A stretch of 64,000 nt of DNA from Acidobacteriota bacterium (GCA_021793405.1 JAJYSV010000002.1:1-64000); one strand, 5' to 3'. Positions 28,501-37,119 are shown, counted from the stretch's first letter. The notes: generated by a model from the letters alone, not told the origin. Program-made: numbers and translations.

Positions 28501-29082
28501 ACCGTTGGAACTGGTGGAAGAATCCGGCTGCACGCCGGGTAGCGCTTGCAACATTGTGATGGGGCTGGTACTGCCATTGGTGCGGAAATTCGTTGGCAAT
28601 GCCTGTATGCTCTGCGCGCTCAATTGCGTGCTGATCTGCGCCGTATCGAGATTCAGAATGCCCGTTGATTCCGAAACCGTAACGTGCTGCGAAACTGCCC
28701 CAACTGGAAGGGCTGCGTCCGCACGCAGCGGCTGGCGAGCGGATAATTGAAGATTTGGGATAGTTTCACTCGCAAATCCCTTTTTCGTAACCTCAACCGA
28801 GTAGTGACCGGGCGCGGCGAATTGAAACAGATAGTCGCCAGATGCGTTAGTTTGCGTGGTGCGTATGGTGCCTAGATCCAGGTTGCGCAGTGTCACGGTC
28901 GCGCTAGGTATCACAGCGCCGGAGGCGTCCTTCACCGTTCCAAGCACAGTCCCATAGGTGGTCTGGGCGTAGATCGAAACGGCGCCTACGGAGACGAGGC
29001 ACAAGACCATGGCCCAGATCGCGAACGATCGACGAAGCCCGTTGGCTTGCCTGCATGTGGTATACGTCAAATGGCTCAACAT
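25588..29082 (-). CDS. TonB-dependent receptor, Oar/carboxypeptidase-regulatory type
   Basis: The 1164-residue outer-membrane protein has a signal peptide (MVLCLVSVGAVSIYAQ) and then a carboxypeptidase-like regulatory domain (GTVLGTVKDASGAVIPSATV, about residues 45-125). A plug region follows (SIQALPTNFR, VDGISTQNV) and then a long beta-barrel rich in aromatic strands. It ends in ...FSARIEF with a C-terminal Phe for BAM-mediated assembly. This architecture is expanded in Acidobacteriota. No SusD-like partner is encoded beside it. Its position between glycosidase genes suggests uptake of the oligosaccharide or glycolipid fragments, but substrate cannot be deduced. Confidence 0.92.
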   Translation of the reverse strand: MLSHLTYTTCRQANGLRRSFAIWAMVLCLVSVGAVSIYAQTTYGTVLGTVKDASGAVIPSATVTLRNLDLGTIRTTQTNASGDYLFQFAAPGHYSVEVTKKGFASETIPNLQLSARQPLRADAALPVGAVSQHVTVSESTGILNLDTAQISTQLSAQSIQALPTNFRTNGSTSPITMLQALPGVQPDSSTSSNGHPSGFSVEGGLPFQSLTTVDGISTQNVTGNSPLADAFPSAEMIAEVRVDGVLNPASYDQPGEITTTTKAGTNDLHGSAYWYIQNRSFDATPFGTTVLPQINGNDYGFSAGGPVVIPHLYNGRNRTFFFGDFEGFKFPRGQSIQAFVPTQLERQGNFSNEGVTIIDPTTGLPFPNDTIPTARISSIANQMLTLYPLPNTGDLNVSHAANYIANYSNNYDSNQFDARVDQYIKQKQQMFGRYTYKKITEVQPEGLLIPNSNNANDYYIFLFSHNFSLTPNLINEFRYGFTINDSTTSNPFNGRKFTAGLGIQGIGPTFPFNGIPEIDFPDLTSESADHFDNTNQSRLSEINDNLTYTHGNHNFETGFDVQSIEDISTLSFAGADNYGGFSFSGTFTGSSFADFLLGIPNQTVYDNVVFNNDGKAKYWDGYGQDQYRPFSNLTLSYGIRFEFHPGYTDANGDIGNFDKDIPGGAIIYPDGHRSILSVGELQTINACPAAPINGVPCTQVLSNSQVNLPNTLRTSTRIFLPRFGFAWRPFKSDKTVVRSGFGIYNITTLGSVYYSLTGTLQSNVLQFTNQQTPNGPLFQWPQIQPGGGSNQNGVVVGPLGSAYFGTANSIHWSDPYSMQWVLAVDQNVGNETALHVSFIGMKTDDLVWAPNDNDMTVSTQYAVDRPLTDRPFPNWGTINTRAPGAQSLYKTLQVEVNRRFNAGFSLDSTYNLSSSMADNQGPNATSFVSETGGGRATWLYNRHLDYGHTYGTRRNRWITSGLFDIPYGHGRRFGYHTNRVVDEFLGGWQLSGIFLWQSGPFLTPYSSGNDPSGSGSGTIFGRNQHPDRVSGVSFVPQNRTRSQWLNPAAVTCPATPGYVTGHPCLIGSSPGTSLPPIGRFGTATVGSIIGPGTVNLSAGLHKVFPITDRVSVQLTGSFTNVLNHTNLADPNTNIGSSQFGRITSARTSDFGGARTGQFSARIEF

Positions 29083-29418
29083 AGTAATCTCCTTCTGCCT
29101 TGGAACTCGTTGCAGTCATCCTAGCTGCGAGTGAATGCTGGGCGGTATCAAAAATTGGCAAATATTTTCCTGTTTTTGTGAATACGGCGGAATACAGAAA
29201 TCATGGCTTGTCGGGCAGACCAACCGTTGATGTCTAGTCATGATGAGTGGAGCGGGACGATAGCGAGGAGTTCGAATGCGTGCTGCGAAATCACTGTCAC
29301 CTCTCAGCAAGACACCGATTGTGCCAGAAATGGTGGATGTCGTGATCATGATCGGCAACGCGCCACGTCAGCACTGTGATCGGGCTGACGATGAAAAGGG
29401 AGTGCTGGGGGAAGATCG
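29083..29418. other. Divergent intergenic region TonB receptor/GH36-like
   Basis: This 336-base gap must hold the promoters of the receptor (minus) and of the GH36-like gene (plus). I see no convincing operator, structured RNA or small gene in it. Confidence 0.4.
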
Positions 29419-31227
29419 ATGAACCGGAGGGACTTTTTGCGGCTATCGTCGAGCGCCGCCGTGGGATACTCCGCTTTACCGATTCCATCGCGCGCCGTAG
29501 CCAATATCGGCGATCAGTTGCGGTGTGGCGGCGGGAGAGTAGTCCTGCAAAGGCCAAATGAGGCAGATCGTTCCAATCTGAACTTGGTGCTCAATTGGCA
29601 GGCAGAGAGTTGCAGGCCGACTCTTACGAATTGTGGAAGAAAGGCAATTCCGATACAAAGCGTCATTCTTTGCGAAATCCTGCATGAATTTCCCGGCGAC
29701 ACCGCTCTCTACGGCGAGGGCTTCCAAATGCTGACTCAAACGGCAGGAACGCTCAGCCATCCAGTGGATCTGGGTTACAACGAGGTTGAACACTACCGCA
29801 TCCCCGGACCCTCGGATGCTACGGTGGTGACCGGACTGCTGACGCTTCTTCCGCCAGGTGGAGAAAACTTTGTCCTGGCTTTTACTTCGTGTTTCAAGTT
29901 CATCGGACGCTTCTACCTGCAGCGGGGAAAGATCCAGGTGGTGGTGGAAACGGAAGGAAGAAGTCTCCAGCCGAATGAAACCTGGAATCTCGAAGAGTTC
30001 CTCTCCATCCAAGGCCAGGACCGCAACGCTCTGTTGAAACGTGTTGCTGATGAGATCGATCGCAACCATCCGTCGCTCTGCAGAAGGCCCGTGCCTACCG
30101 GCTGGTGTTCATGCTACTGCTTCGGCGATGAGGTGCTGACGGGCAAGCAGATCACGGACAATCTCGACGTCATCGTTTCCAAGCTTCCTCAACTCACCTA
30201 TGTTCAGGTGGATGGCGGATATCAACGTTGGCCTGGCGATTGGCTCTACACGGTCCCAAGTTTTGGGGAAGATATCGGGATGGTGATGAAACAGATCAGA
30301 GATCGCGGCCACGAGCCAGGTCAGTGGCTTACACCATTCGTCGCAGTGCCGGAATCGAATGTCTTCCGGCAGCATCCCCAGTGGTTTATCCAGGATGCGG
30401 ATGGGAAGCCTTTGCAGGCCAAACGAGTCACGTTTGGCGGCTGGGGAAAGCCGGACTGGTATGCTCTCGACGCTACACATCCAGAAGTGCAGCAACACCT
30501 GGAGAACATCTTCCGCTATATGCGGGAGGAATGGGATTGCAAATATTTCAAGTTGGACGCAAATTTTTGGGGCGCAATGCATGGTGGGTATTTTCACGAT
30601 CCCGCCGCCACTCGGATCGAAGCCTATCGCCGAGGCATGGAGGCAATCCGGCGTGGCGCTGGTAACGACTCGTATCTTCTCGGGTGCAACCATCCGATCT
30701 GGCCTTCCTTTGGATTGATCGATGGATCGCGAAGCTCGGACGACATGTCGCCAACATGGGACACTGTTTCCAAAGATGCTTGGCAGACGCTCCATCGCAA
30801 TTGGCAGAACGGACGCCTCTGGTGGAATGATCCGGATGCTGTGATCCTGCAGGGTAAGCTCACCAAGGATGAAGTGTACTTCCATGCGACTGCAGCGTAC
30901 GCGGCTGGCGGCGTAATCTTGGCCGGCGATGATCTTACCAAAATTCAGCCCTCTTCCCTGGCTATAGTGCGCAAGCTTCTTCCGCCCTCGGGAGTTGCAG
31001 CGGTGTTCGATGACAATTCGATGCAAGTGGGGCGTATCCAACTTGCGGACGCGAGGATGGTCTGTGTCTTCAACCGCGAAGATCACGACAAAACGATTTC
31101 CATTCGATTGTCCAATCGGTGCCGCATAACCGACTACTGGAGTGACATGGATCTTGGTGAACACGAAGAAACGTACGTGATATCCGGGATGTCGCCGCAT
31201 TCCGCCCGGCTTCTTCGCTGCGAATGA
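29419..31227 (+). CDS. Tat-exported alpha-galactosidase-like enzyme (GH36/melibiase)
   Basis: The 602-residue protein opens with a Tat signal (MNRRDFLRLSSSAAVGYSA). A beta-sandwich N-domain is followed by a TIM barrel from about residue 225 (PTGWCSCYCFGDEVLTGKQI, then QVDGGYQRWPGDW). The expected nucleophile is Asp in YFKLDANFWG (about residue 378) and the acid/base Asp is in GSRSSDDMSP (about 438). It diverges from the GH36 at 216 in both motifs (LKLDHNR, SDNTDALDR there), so it probably has a different specificity. It diverges from the TonB receptor gene and may process the same substrate. Confidence 0.85.
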   Translation: MNRRDFLRLSSSAAVGYSALPIPSRAVANIGDQLRCGGGRVVLQRPNEADRSNLNLVLNWQAESCRPTLTNCGRKAIPIQSVILCEILHEFPGDTALYGEGFQMLTQTAGTLSHPVDLGYNEVEHYRIPGPSDATVVTGLLTLLPPGGENFVLAFTSCFKFIGRFYLQRGKIQVVVETEGRSLQPNETWNLEEFLSIQGQDRNALLKRVADEIDRNHPSLCRRPVPTGWCSCYCFGDEVLTGKQITDNLDVIVSKLPQLTYVQVDGGYQRWPGDWLYTVPSFGEDIGMVMKQIRDRGHEPGQWLTPFVAVPESNVFRQHPQWFIQDADGKPLQAKRVTFGGWGKPDWYALDATHPEVQQHLENIFRYMREEWDCKYFKLDANFWGAMHGGYFHDPAATRIEAYRRGMEAIRRGAGNDSYLLGCNHPIWPSFGLIDGSRSSDDMSPTWDTVSKDAWQTLHRNWQNGRLWWNDPDAVILQGKLTKDEVYFHATAAYAAGGVILAGDDLTKIQPSSLAIVRKLLPPSGVAAVFDDNSMQVGRIQLADARMVCVFNREDHDKTISIRLSNRCRITDYWSDMDLGEHEETYVISGMSPHSARLLRCE

Positions 31228-31272
31228 TTCTGCATGCGCTGCCAGCCTTCGCAAGCTTGTTTTTGCTCGAAA

Positions 31273-31297
31273 AATACCTGCCGAACGAATAGGTATT
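31273..31297. repeat. 7-bp inverted repeat between convergent genes
   Basis: AATACCT and AGGTATT are separated by 11 bases in the 103-base gap between the convergent GH36-like and oxidoreductase genes. It could act as a weak bidirectional terminator. There is no clear T-tract. Confidence 0.3.
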
Positions 31298-31330
31298 CAA
31301 TGGTTATCTTGTATCAAATTGCGGTGCAAT

Positions 31331-32353
31331 TTATGACGTATGAGGAACCTTGTACGGTCGGCCATGTAGATGAGAATTCTCGGCCGCGACCGCGATCTCC
31401 AGTGCCCGCAACCCATCTTCCCCGGTGACGAGTGGTGACTGGTCAGTCAGCATCGCGCGGACAAAATCCTGGACCTCCGCCACATATGCGTCTGCAAACC
31501 GGCCAAGGTAGTGATCCATAAGTATTTCGTTGCTCCCGTGGGTCGTCAAGAAGGTGACCGGCGTCTTTTTCAAGCTGCCGACAAAAATCGATCCTTTGGA
31601 ACCTACAATTTCCGTACGAGTATCGTAGGCATACACGGCCTGAACATAGGATTCCACATTGCCGATCGCGCCATGCGCGTATTTCAGGTTGACGACGCTC
31701 GCCACCACATCCCCATATTTCGCCACTTCCGGACGGATGGCCGTGGTTGTATACGCATGCACTTCCGAGATCTCGTCCTGCATCAGCCAACGAGCCAGAT
31801 CGAAATCATGGATGCTGTTGCCATAGAAGAGCATTCCATTGACATTGGATTGATAGGCTGCCATGGGCGGCTCGTTCTTATCTCTGCCCACCGACTTGAA
31901 GATGACTGGTGTACCGATCTCACCCGCTTCCACTCGTTTCATCGCGGCGGAGTACGCTGGATCGTAGCGTCGCATGAAGCCTACCTGCAGCCGCACTCCG
32001 GCCCGAGAAACTTCTAAAAGCGCCTCCTGAGCATCCTCGAGATTTGTAGCCAGCGGCTTTTCGCAGAGAATGTCTTTGCCGGCGGCTGCGGCGATGCGAA
32101 TTGCCTGCGTGTGAAATTTGTCCGGTGTGGCGATCAGAACGGCATCAATGTCTTTCCGCTGCACCATCTCCTCAAGGTTGCCGTATGAGTGTTCGATTTC
32201 CAGTTCATTCGCAACTTGCCTGGCCCGCTGGGCGGCGACATCGGCCACTGCAATCAGCCGGGCCTCCGGCACGAGGCGCCGCACATTCTCAGCGTGCCGT
32301 TTACCCATTTCCCCGACTCCTAGGACTCCTACGCCGAGCTTCCTCATCATCAT
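31331..32353 (-). CDS. Gfo/Idh/MocA family NAD(P)-dependent oxidoreductase
   Basis: About 340 residues with an N-terminal Rossmann fold (GVLGVGEMGKRHAENV), the family motif CEKPLATN near residue 95, and a C-terminal alpha/beta domain with the catalytic HDFDLARW (His and Asp). It most resembles myo-/scyllo-inositol dehydrogenases (GFMRRYDPAY), though the family oxidises many sugars and sugar derivatives. I begin it at the ATG triplet at 32353 (three in-frame ATGs in a row); the open frame extends to 32482 but those residues do not fit the family. It may act on a sugar from the neighbouring glycosidase genes. Confidence 0.88.
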   Translation of the reverse strand: MMMRKLGVGVLGVGEMGKRHAENVRRLVPEARLIAVADVAAQRARQVANELEIEHSYGNLEEMVQRKDIDAVLIATPDKFHTQAIRIAAAAGKDILCEKPLATNLEDAQEALLEVSRAGVRLQVGFMRRYDPAYSAAMKRVEAGEIGTPVIFKSVGRDKNEPPMAAYQSNVNGMLFYGNSIHDFDLARWLMQDEISEVHAYTTTAIRPEVAKYGDVVASVVNLKYAHGAIGNVESYVQAVYAYDTRTEIVGSKGSIFVGSLKKTPVTFLTTHGSNEILMDHYLGRFADAYVAEVQDFVRAMLTDQSPLVTGEDGLRALEIAVAAENSHLHGRPYKVPHTS

Positions 32354-32732
32354 ATTTCCGCATCTCCGTGGTAATCGCAGCAGTCTGCGGTGAAAGCGCT
32401 TTTCTGGAAAAACCGGGAAATTAAGCAGTGTAGATTCAAGTTGACACTGCCCCAACATAGAACTATATTCACCGAATATCAAGGCATGGGCTGTCTCCCC
32501 GGCAGGCCCTGAATGTCTGGTTTCAGCAATTGATGGACTGGGTAGAACCTAACCGGTGGACTCGTGGGCCCGAATATTTGAAGACATCTCCCGGGGGACT
32601 CAAGTCACTGTGGTTCTTGAAGTAAATCTTGTGATCCGATTCGTGTGCGAGATATTTTAGGATATCGACTGGAATGACTTGCCTCGAATAGCATGCCTCT
32701 TTAGGCAAGCAGGGTGCAGGGAGGGCAGTAGG

Positions 32733-33737
32733 ATGTATCAAGATGTTTCTCTGAGCCAATCATTTGAACGATTTACTCGAAATGAGGATTGCTTTCTCAG
32801 CGTTCGAATAGCGCAAGATCCTGACGAACATGCGCGGAATCTGACCGGGTGGAAGCAGCAGTATGACCAACTCTCCCGAGGGCAGTTCCTTGGCTCATTG
32901 ACGGAGCTACGGCTCGATAAGACGCAAGTTTTCAAAGAAACAACGAGTCATACCATACGCCAATCGTGTGAGATTCCCAAAAACTCAGTCTGGTTCGGTA
33001 TACCCACGAGTGGCGGAGATAGCTTTATTGGCCGCAACCGGATCACGAGCGATATGATCGCGCTACGCCCGGACGCCGATGAATTCAAGCTGCTTACGCC
33101 CGATTCCTTCGAGATTCTCGGAGTTGTGGTGGAGAAGGATGTTCTTGTCCGATATGCTCGCGAAATGGAACATGTTGAACTGGACCCAGCTTTATCTCAG
33201 GGCGAGGTGTTGTGCGTAGGCCCGAATTGCAAAGACGATTTGTGTGGATTTATGCTTCAAGTTCTGGCCGAATCCCAACGAAACAAAGCACTGCTTCTCC
33301 ATGCTGCATCACGCAATGCGCTACGCGATGCTCTTCTGACAAGGCTGCTTGGCTTATTTAGCCAGCAGGTAAAGCCCTATCGTATGCCAATGCTCAATAT
33401 CAACCACTACCGGGTTGTTGCGGGAATTCGAGATTACATCATTGCAAATAGGGACCATGCCATTACCGTTCCTGATCTTTGCCGACAGTTCTGCGTGAGT
33501 CGGCGAACGCTGCAATATTGCTTCCAGGAAGTACTTGGAATGCCTCCGGCTGCCTACTTGCGCACCATTCGGCTCAACGGTGCAAGGCGTGACTTGCGCA
33601 ACGCTGCATCCTGTCATGCGACGGTGCAGGATATTGCGGCTGCCTGGGGCTTCTGGCATTTGAGCCAGTTCGCAAGCGACTATAAAGATCTTTTCGGAGA
33701 ATTGCCGTCGGCGTCACTCCGTGCTCGTTCTCTCTGA
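32733..33737 (+). CDS. AraC-family regulator, EutR-like
   Basis: The 334-residue regulator has a C-terminal AraC double helix-turn-helix (TVPDLCRQFCVSRRTLQYCFQEVLG and TVQDIAAAWGFWHLSQFASDYKDLFGELP). The N-terminal domain (GWKQQYDQLSRGQFLGSLTELRLDKTQVF) matches the pattern of EutR-type activators of ethanolamine use more than that of sugar-responsive AraC proteins. GGGAGG eight bases before 32733 fixes the start. It lies 205 bases upstream of an ethanolamine-type permease on the same strand and is its likely activator. Confidence 0.85.
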   Translation: MYQDVSLSQSFERFTRNEDCFLSVRIAQDPDEHARNLTGWKQQYDQLSRGQFLGSLTELRLDKTQVFKETTSHTIRQSCEIPKNSVWFGIPTSGGDSFIGRNRITSDMIALRPDADEFKLLTPDSFEILGVVVEKDVLVRYAREMEHVELDPALSQGEVLCVGPNCKDDLCGFMLQVLAESQRNKALLLHAASRNALRDALLTRLLGLFSQQVKPYRMPMLNINHYRVVAGIRDYIIANRDHAITVPDLCRQFCVSRRTLQYCFQEVLGMPPAAYLRTIRLNGARRDLRNAASCHATVQDIAAAWGFWHLSQFASDYKDLFGELPSASLRARSL

Positions 33738-33942
33738 TAGAGCTTTATGAACAGGCGACACGGTTTCCGCTGTGTCCCTAAACACACACGATTCTGCGAT
33801 CAATCTGCTTAGAGTATTTTTCCCAATAATCTGCCATTTTTTGATAACGCCCATTGATCTATTGTATTTATCATCGACGACATGGAAGTGGAAAGTTAAG
33901 CTGCGATGACGATATTTTCCAAGTCGACTCGAGGTTAGCAGT

Positions 33943-35400
33943 ATGGAGAGAAATGTCGTCGCTCACCATTCCGGCGAAGTCAGCCATCATGAGTTAAAGC
34001 AATCTTTGGGCACTTGGCAACTTTGGGGCATTGCTGTTGGCTTGGTGATATCCGGGGAATATTTCGGATGGAGTTACGGCTGGGCTACTGCCGGAACTAT
34101 GGGCTTTGCAGTCACTGCCCTCATAGTGGCAGCCATGTACACGACATTCATTTTCAGTTTTACAGAACTTACCACGTCGATCCCTCACGCAGGCGGCCCA
34201 TTCGCCTATGCGCACCACGCATTCGGCCCGCTGGGAGGTTATCTTGCAGGGGTTGCAACCTTGATCGAATTTGTGTTTGCACCGCCAGCCATAGCGTTGG
34301 CAATCGGAGCCTATCTCAACGTCCAATTTCCAACTCTCGTTCCACGACATGTCGCTGTTGGGGCTTATGTGGTTTTTATGATGTTGAATATTGTTGGCGT
34401 TCAGATTGCAGCCTCCTTTGAGCTATTAGTAACCATTCTAGCTATCCTTGAGTTGCTGGTATTTATGGCTGTGGTGTCTCGGGGATTTTCTATCGCACAC
34501 TTCGTCAAAGGCGGATGGGCCGGAAGGAATCATTTCAGTGCACATGCTTTACCAGGAATTTTTGCCGCAATTCCATTTGCGATCTGGTTCTTCCTCGCAA
34601 TTGAGGGCGTTGCAATGGCGGCAGAGGAAGCAAAGAACCCGAAACGTTCGATCTCCATCGCATACATCACTGGAATCCTTACCTTGGTCATTCTGGCCGC
34701 TGGAGTAATGCTGTTTGCGGGTGCCGCTGGCGACTGGACAAAGCTGGCAAATATCAATGATCCGCTGCCTCGCGCTATGAGGTACGTTGTTGGAAGCGCC
34801 AGCAGCGGCTGGTTGCACATGCTTGTATGGTTAGGACTGTTTGGGCTAGTGGCATCGTTCCACGGTATTATTCTGGGCTACTCCAGGCAAATTTTCGCGC
34901 TAGCGCGGGCGGACTATTTGCCTAACTATCTTGCCAAAGTACATCCTCGCTTCCAAACCCCCTCCCGGGCTATTCTTGCTGGTGGAGTTGTGGGTATTGT
35001 AGCCATATACAGCGATGAGCTGATTACATTTGGCGGCCATACTTTAACCGCCAATATTGTAACCATGTCCGTCTTCGGCGCCATACTAATGTACATCATC
35101 AGTATGTTGGCGCTTTTCAGATTGCGTCGCACGGCGCCGTTTCTTGAGCGGCCTTTTAGGGCGCCTTTATTTCCGTATTTCCCTGCATTTGCGCTGTTAT
35201 GTGCTTTGGTCTGCATGGGGAGTATGGTCTACAACAATACTTCAGTGGCTTTGGTGTTTGTTGGCTTATTGTTAGTTGGGTACATTTACTTTTATCTGAC
35301 CAGCCGTCAACGTGAGGCAGCTCCTTTTGATGTATTGATCGAATCAGAAGAAGTAACTGAGATTGCACCGCCTGCACATCAAACATCGCATGGTCAATAA
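33943..35400 (+). CDS. Ethanolamine permease-like APC transporter
   Basis: The 485-residue, roughly 12-helix protein belongs to the amino acid/polyamine/organocation superfamily. The stretches WQLWGIAVGLVISGEYFGWS, TFIFSFTELTTSIPHAGGPF and EFVFAPPAIALAIGAYLNVQ are characteristic of proteobacterial ethanolamine permeases (Eat). It would import ethanolamine across the inner membrane. It follows an EutR-like activator. No eutBC ammonia-lyase genes lie nearby, so the imported amine may feed the gamma-glutamyl operon at 18.4-22.7 kb. The assignment is from remembered family patterns, so an amino acid substrate is not excluded. Confidence 0.85.
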   Translation: MERNVVAHHSGEVSHHELKQSLGTWQLWGIAVGLVISGEYFGWSYGWATAGTMGFAVTALIVAAMYTTFIFSFTELTTSIPHAGGPFAYAHHAFGPLGGYLAGVATLIEFVFAPPAIALAIGAYLNVQFPTLVPRHVAVGAYVVFMMLNIVGVQIAASFELLVTILAILELLVFMAVVSRGFSIAHFVKGGWAGRNHFSAHALPGIFAAIPFAIWFFLAIEGVAMAAEEAKNPKRSISIAYITGILTLVILAAGVMLFAGAAGDWTKLANINDPLPRAMRYVVGSASSGWLHMLVWLGLFGLVASFHGIILGYSRQIFALARADYLPNYLAKVHPRFQTPSRAILAGGVVGIVAIYSDELITFGGHTLTANIVTMSVFGAILMYIISMLALFRLRRTAPFLERPFRAPLFPYFPAFALLCALVCMGSMVYNNTSVALVFVGLLLVGYIYFYLTSRQREAAPFDVLIESEEVTEIAPPAHQTSHGQ

Positions 35401-35471
35401 ACACACACTCCTCATGCCAATCTTGGAAACGGCGTCCCGATGTTATAGACGGCATCAGAATGGCTAGAACT

Positions 35472-35485
35472 GGTCTCATAAATAC
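35472..35485. repeat. Orphan copy of the IS5-type terminal inverted repeat
   Basis: The 14 bases GGTCTCATAAATAC are an exact match to the reverse complement of the right end of the nearby insertion sequence (37109-37122) and lie in left-end orientation. The element's own left end at 36276 is less similar. The intervening DNA carries the secreted-protein gene at 35573. Confidence 0.7.
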
Positions 35486-35572
35486 GCCACACGAGGGTAG
35501 GAAGGAAGCAAGTTTCCTTGGTGTTCATCGAAGCGGCGGACCCCTATCTAGGACCTGTTCTACAATGGGCCG

Positions 35573-36232
35573 ATGAGATCCGCATCCACGGTGTCGGCAA
35601 TCGTAGTCCTTGGCCTTTCGGCGATGGCGGGATTTGGCATTCGTGCGAATGCTTCATCTCCGCCTTCGGGTCCCGCCGCTCACGCTTTCCGAGACTGCAC
35701 TCAGGCGCAGCTGCTTGCGAATGGCCGCCCTATTATGATTCCGATGCGCGACGGTATCGCAATCGGCATCTCTCTGGCACAACACAAGTTCAAAGCAGGG
35801 GAACCCATCGAGCTTCACATTTGGATTGATAACCGAAGTGACGCCCCTACCGGTGTATTCACCTGCATGGACTTGGAGCGTTTCAGGGCAAGCGGTATTG
35901 CGATTTTCGCTCAGGACGGTCACCGAGTGCTTAGCCAGGACGAGGAGAAAGCCCGCAAAGAATGCTCCGCTAATCCGCAAGGGGCCATTCAATGGGGGCT
36001 TTCGGCGTGCGCAAGGAACATACTGTTGAAAATTCCCGCCCATACCTGCGTAACACAAAATAATTACGATTTTGAATCTGACCTCACCAGTCGGTACCGT
36101 CTGCCGCCCGGCAAATATGCGATACGGCTGCACGCTGGTTGGCAGCGCGGAATCAACCTCTGCGCGCAGGAGCTCGGCGAGCCATCTCCGTCGCGTCGCG
36201 CTGACCTAATCTTCACAGTGGCAAATCCGTAG
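35573..36232 (+). CDS. Secreted Cys-rich protein of unknown function
   Basis: The 219-residue product has a cleavable signal (STVSAIVVLGLSAMAGFGIRANA). The mature part looks beta-rich, with a segment KFKAGEPIELHIWIDNRSD resembling Ig-like/BsuPI-type domains. It has six Cys (in DCTQ, FTCMD, KECS, SACA, HTCV, NLCA) that could form three disulfides outside the cytoplasm. I do not recognise a family with certainty. It sits between an orphan insertion-sequence end at 35472 and the complete element that starts near 36274, so it may have moved with that element. Confidence 0.7.
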   Translation: MRSASTVSAIVVLGLSAMAGFGIRANASSPPSGPAAHAFRDCTQAQLLANGRPIMIPMRDGIAIGISLAQHKFKAGEPIELHIWIDNRSDAPTGVFTCMDLERFRASGIAIFAQDGHRVLSQDEEKARKECSANPQGAIQWGLSACARNILLKIPAHTCVTQNNYDFESDLTSRYRLPPGKYAIRLHAGWQRGINLCAQELGEPSPSRRADLIFTVANP

Positions 36233-36275
36233 GCTCTACATATAGCAAGCAACATCGAGGGAACCCTGAACCAGC

Positions 36276-36289
36276 CTCATAAACAACTG
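36276..36289 (+). repeat. Left terminal inverted repeat of the IS5-type element
   Basis: The bases CTCATAAACAACTG pair with the complement of 37106-37119 with two mismatches. It lies 55 bases before the transposase start. Confidence 0.65.
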
Positions 36290-36343
36290 GGGCAATTTTT
36301 CGTGCAATTCTGGGGCTGCTCTGAGGTATCCGCGAAGTAGCCC

Positions 36344-37118
36344 ATGACGGGACGATGGGAACTGAACGATGAACAGTGGGCGGTGGTGGAACCGGTGCTG
36401 CGGCCCGAGCGGCGCGCGGACAACCGTGGACGTCCATGGCATGACACGCGCGCCGTACTGAACGGCGTGTTCTGGGTGCTTGGCACCGGGGCACAGTGGC
36501 GTGAATTGCCGGAGAAATATCCGGCGTACCAGACCTGCCACCGTCGATTTCAGCAGTGGATTCGGAGCGGAAAGCTGGAGCGGGCGTTAAAGCTGCTGGC
36601 GCGACATCTGCATGAGCGAGGGCAGCTGAATCTGGAAGAAGCGTTCGTGGATGCAACCTTCGCGAGCGCCAAAAAGGGGGCCTCGCGGTCGGCCCCACCC
36701 GCCGCGGCAGGGGGACGAAGATCGTCGCTGTCGCCGCTGATAACAGTCTTCCTCTCGCCGTATCTGTGCAAAGCGCTTTGCCTGCCGAGTGCCAGCTTGT
36801 GGAAGAGGTTCTTGTCGGAAGCTTTCTCGATGAACTCTCGGCGCGGCTTATCGGCGACAATGCCTACGATTGGACCCGCTCGACCGCATGCTCCAGGAAG
36901 AATATGGCATCGAGATGATCGCGCCCAACCGGCGCAACCGCAGCAGGAGTCAGGATGGCCGCAAGCTGCGTCGCTACCGCAGGCGCTGGAAAGTGGAGAG
37001 ACTCTTCGCATGGATGCACAACTTCCGCCGACTCGTCACCCGGTGGGAATACCACATCGAGAACTTCCTCGGCTTCGTCCACCTTGCCTGCCTTCACATG
37101 CTGCTCAGGTATTTATGA
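36344..37118 (+). pseudogene. IS5-family transposase with two frame changes
   Basis: The first frame (from 36344, MTGRWELNDEQWAVVEPVL) covers the N-terminal domain and the first catalytic Asp (EEAFVDATF) and reaches KKG at about 36676. Homology then continues in the -1 frame (GGLAVGPTRRGRGTK through LIGDNAYD), as expected of programmed -1 frameshifting at CAAAAAG in this group. A further shift at 36871-36872, where one base seems lost, moves homology to a third frame ([18 protein letters not shown], then [21 protein letters not shown] to the stop at 37118). The second shift is not part of the known mechanism and should abolish function. Confidence 0.8.
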
Positions 37119-37119
37119 G
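37106..37119 (-). repeat. Right terminal inverted repeat of the IS5-type element
   Basis: The bases CAGGTATTTATGAG include the transposase TGA stop. The outer bases continue to 37122 and there match the orphan end at 35472 exactly. Confidence 0.7.

Noticed and set aside
30109-31254. 381-residue minus-strand frame
   Set aside because: It is the opposite strand of the GH36-like gene, whose catalytic motifs are intact.
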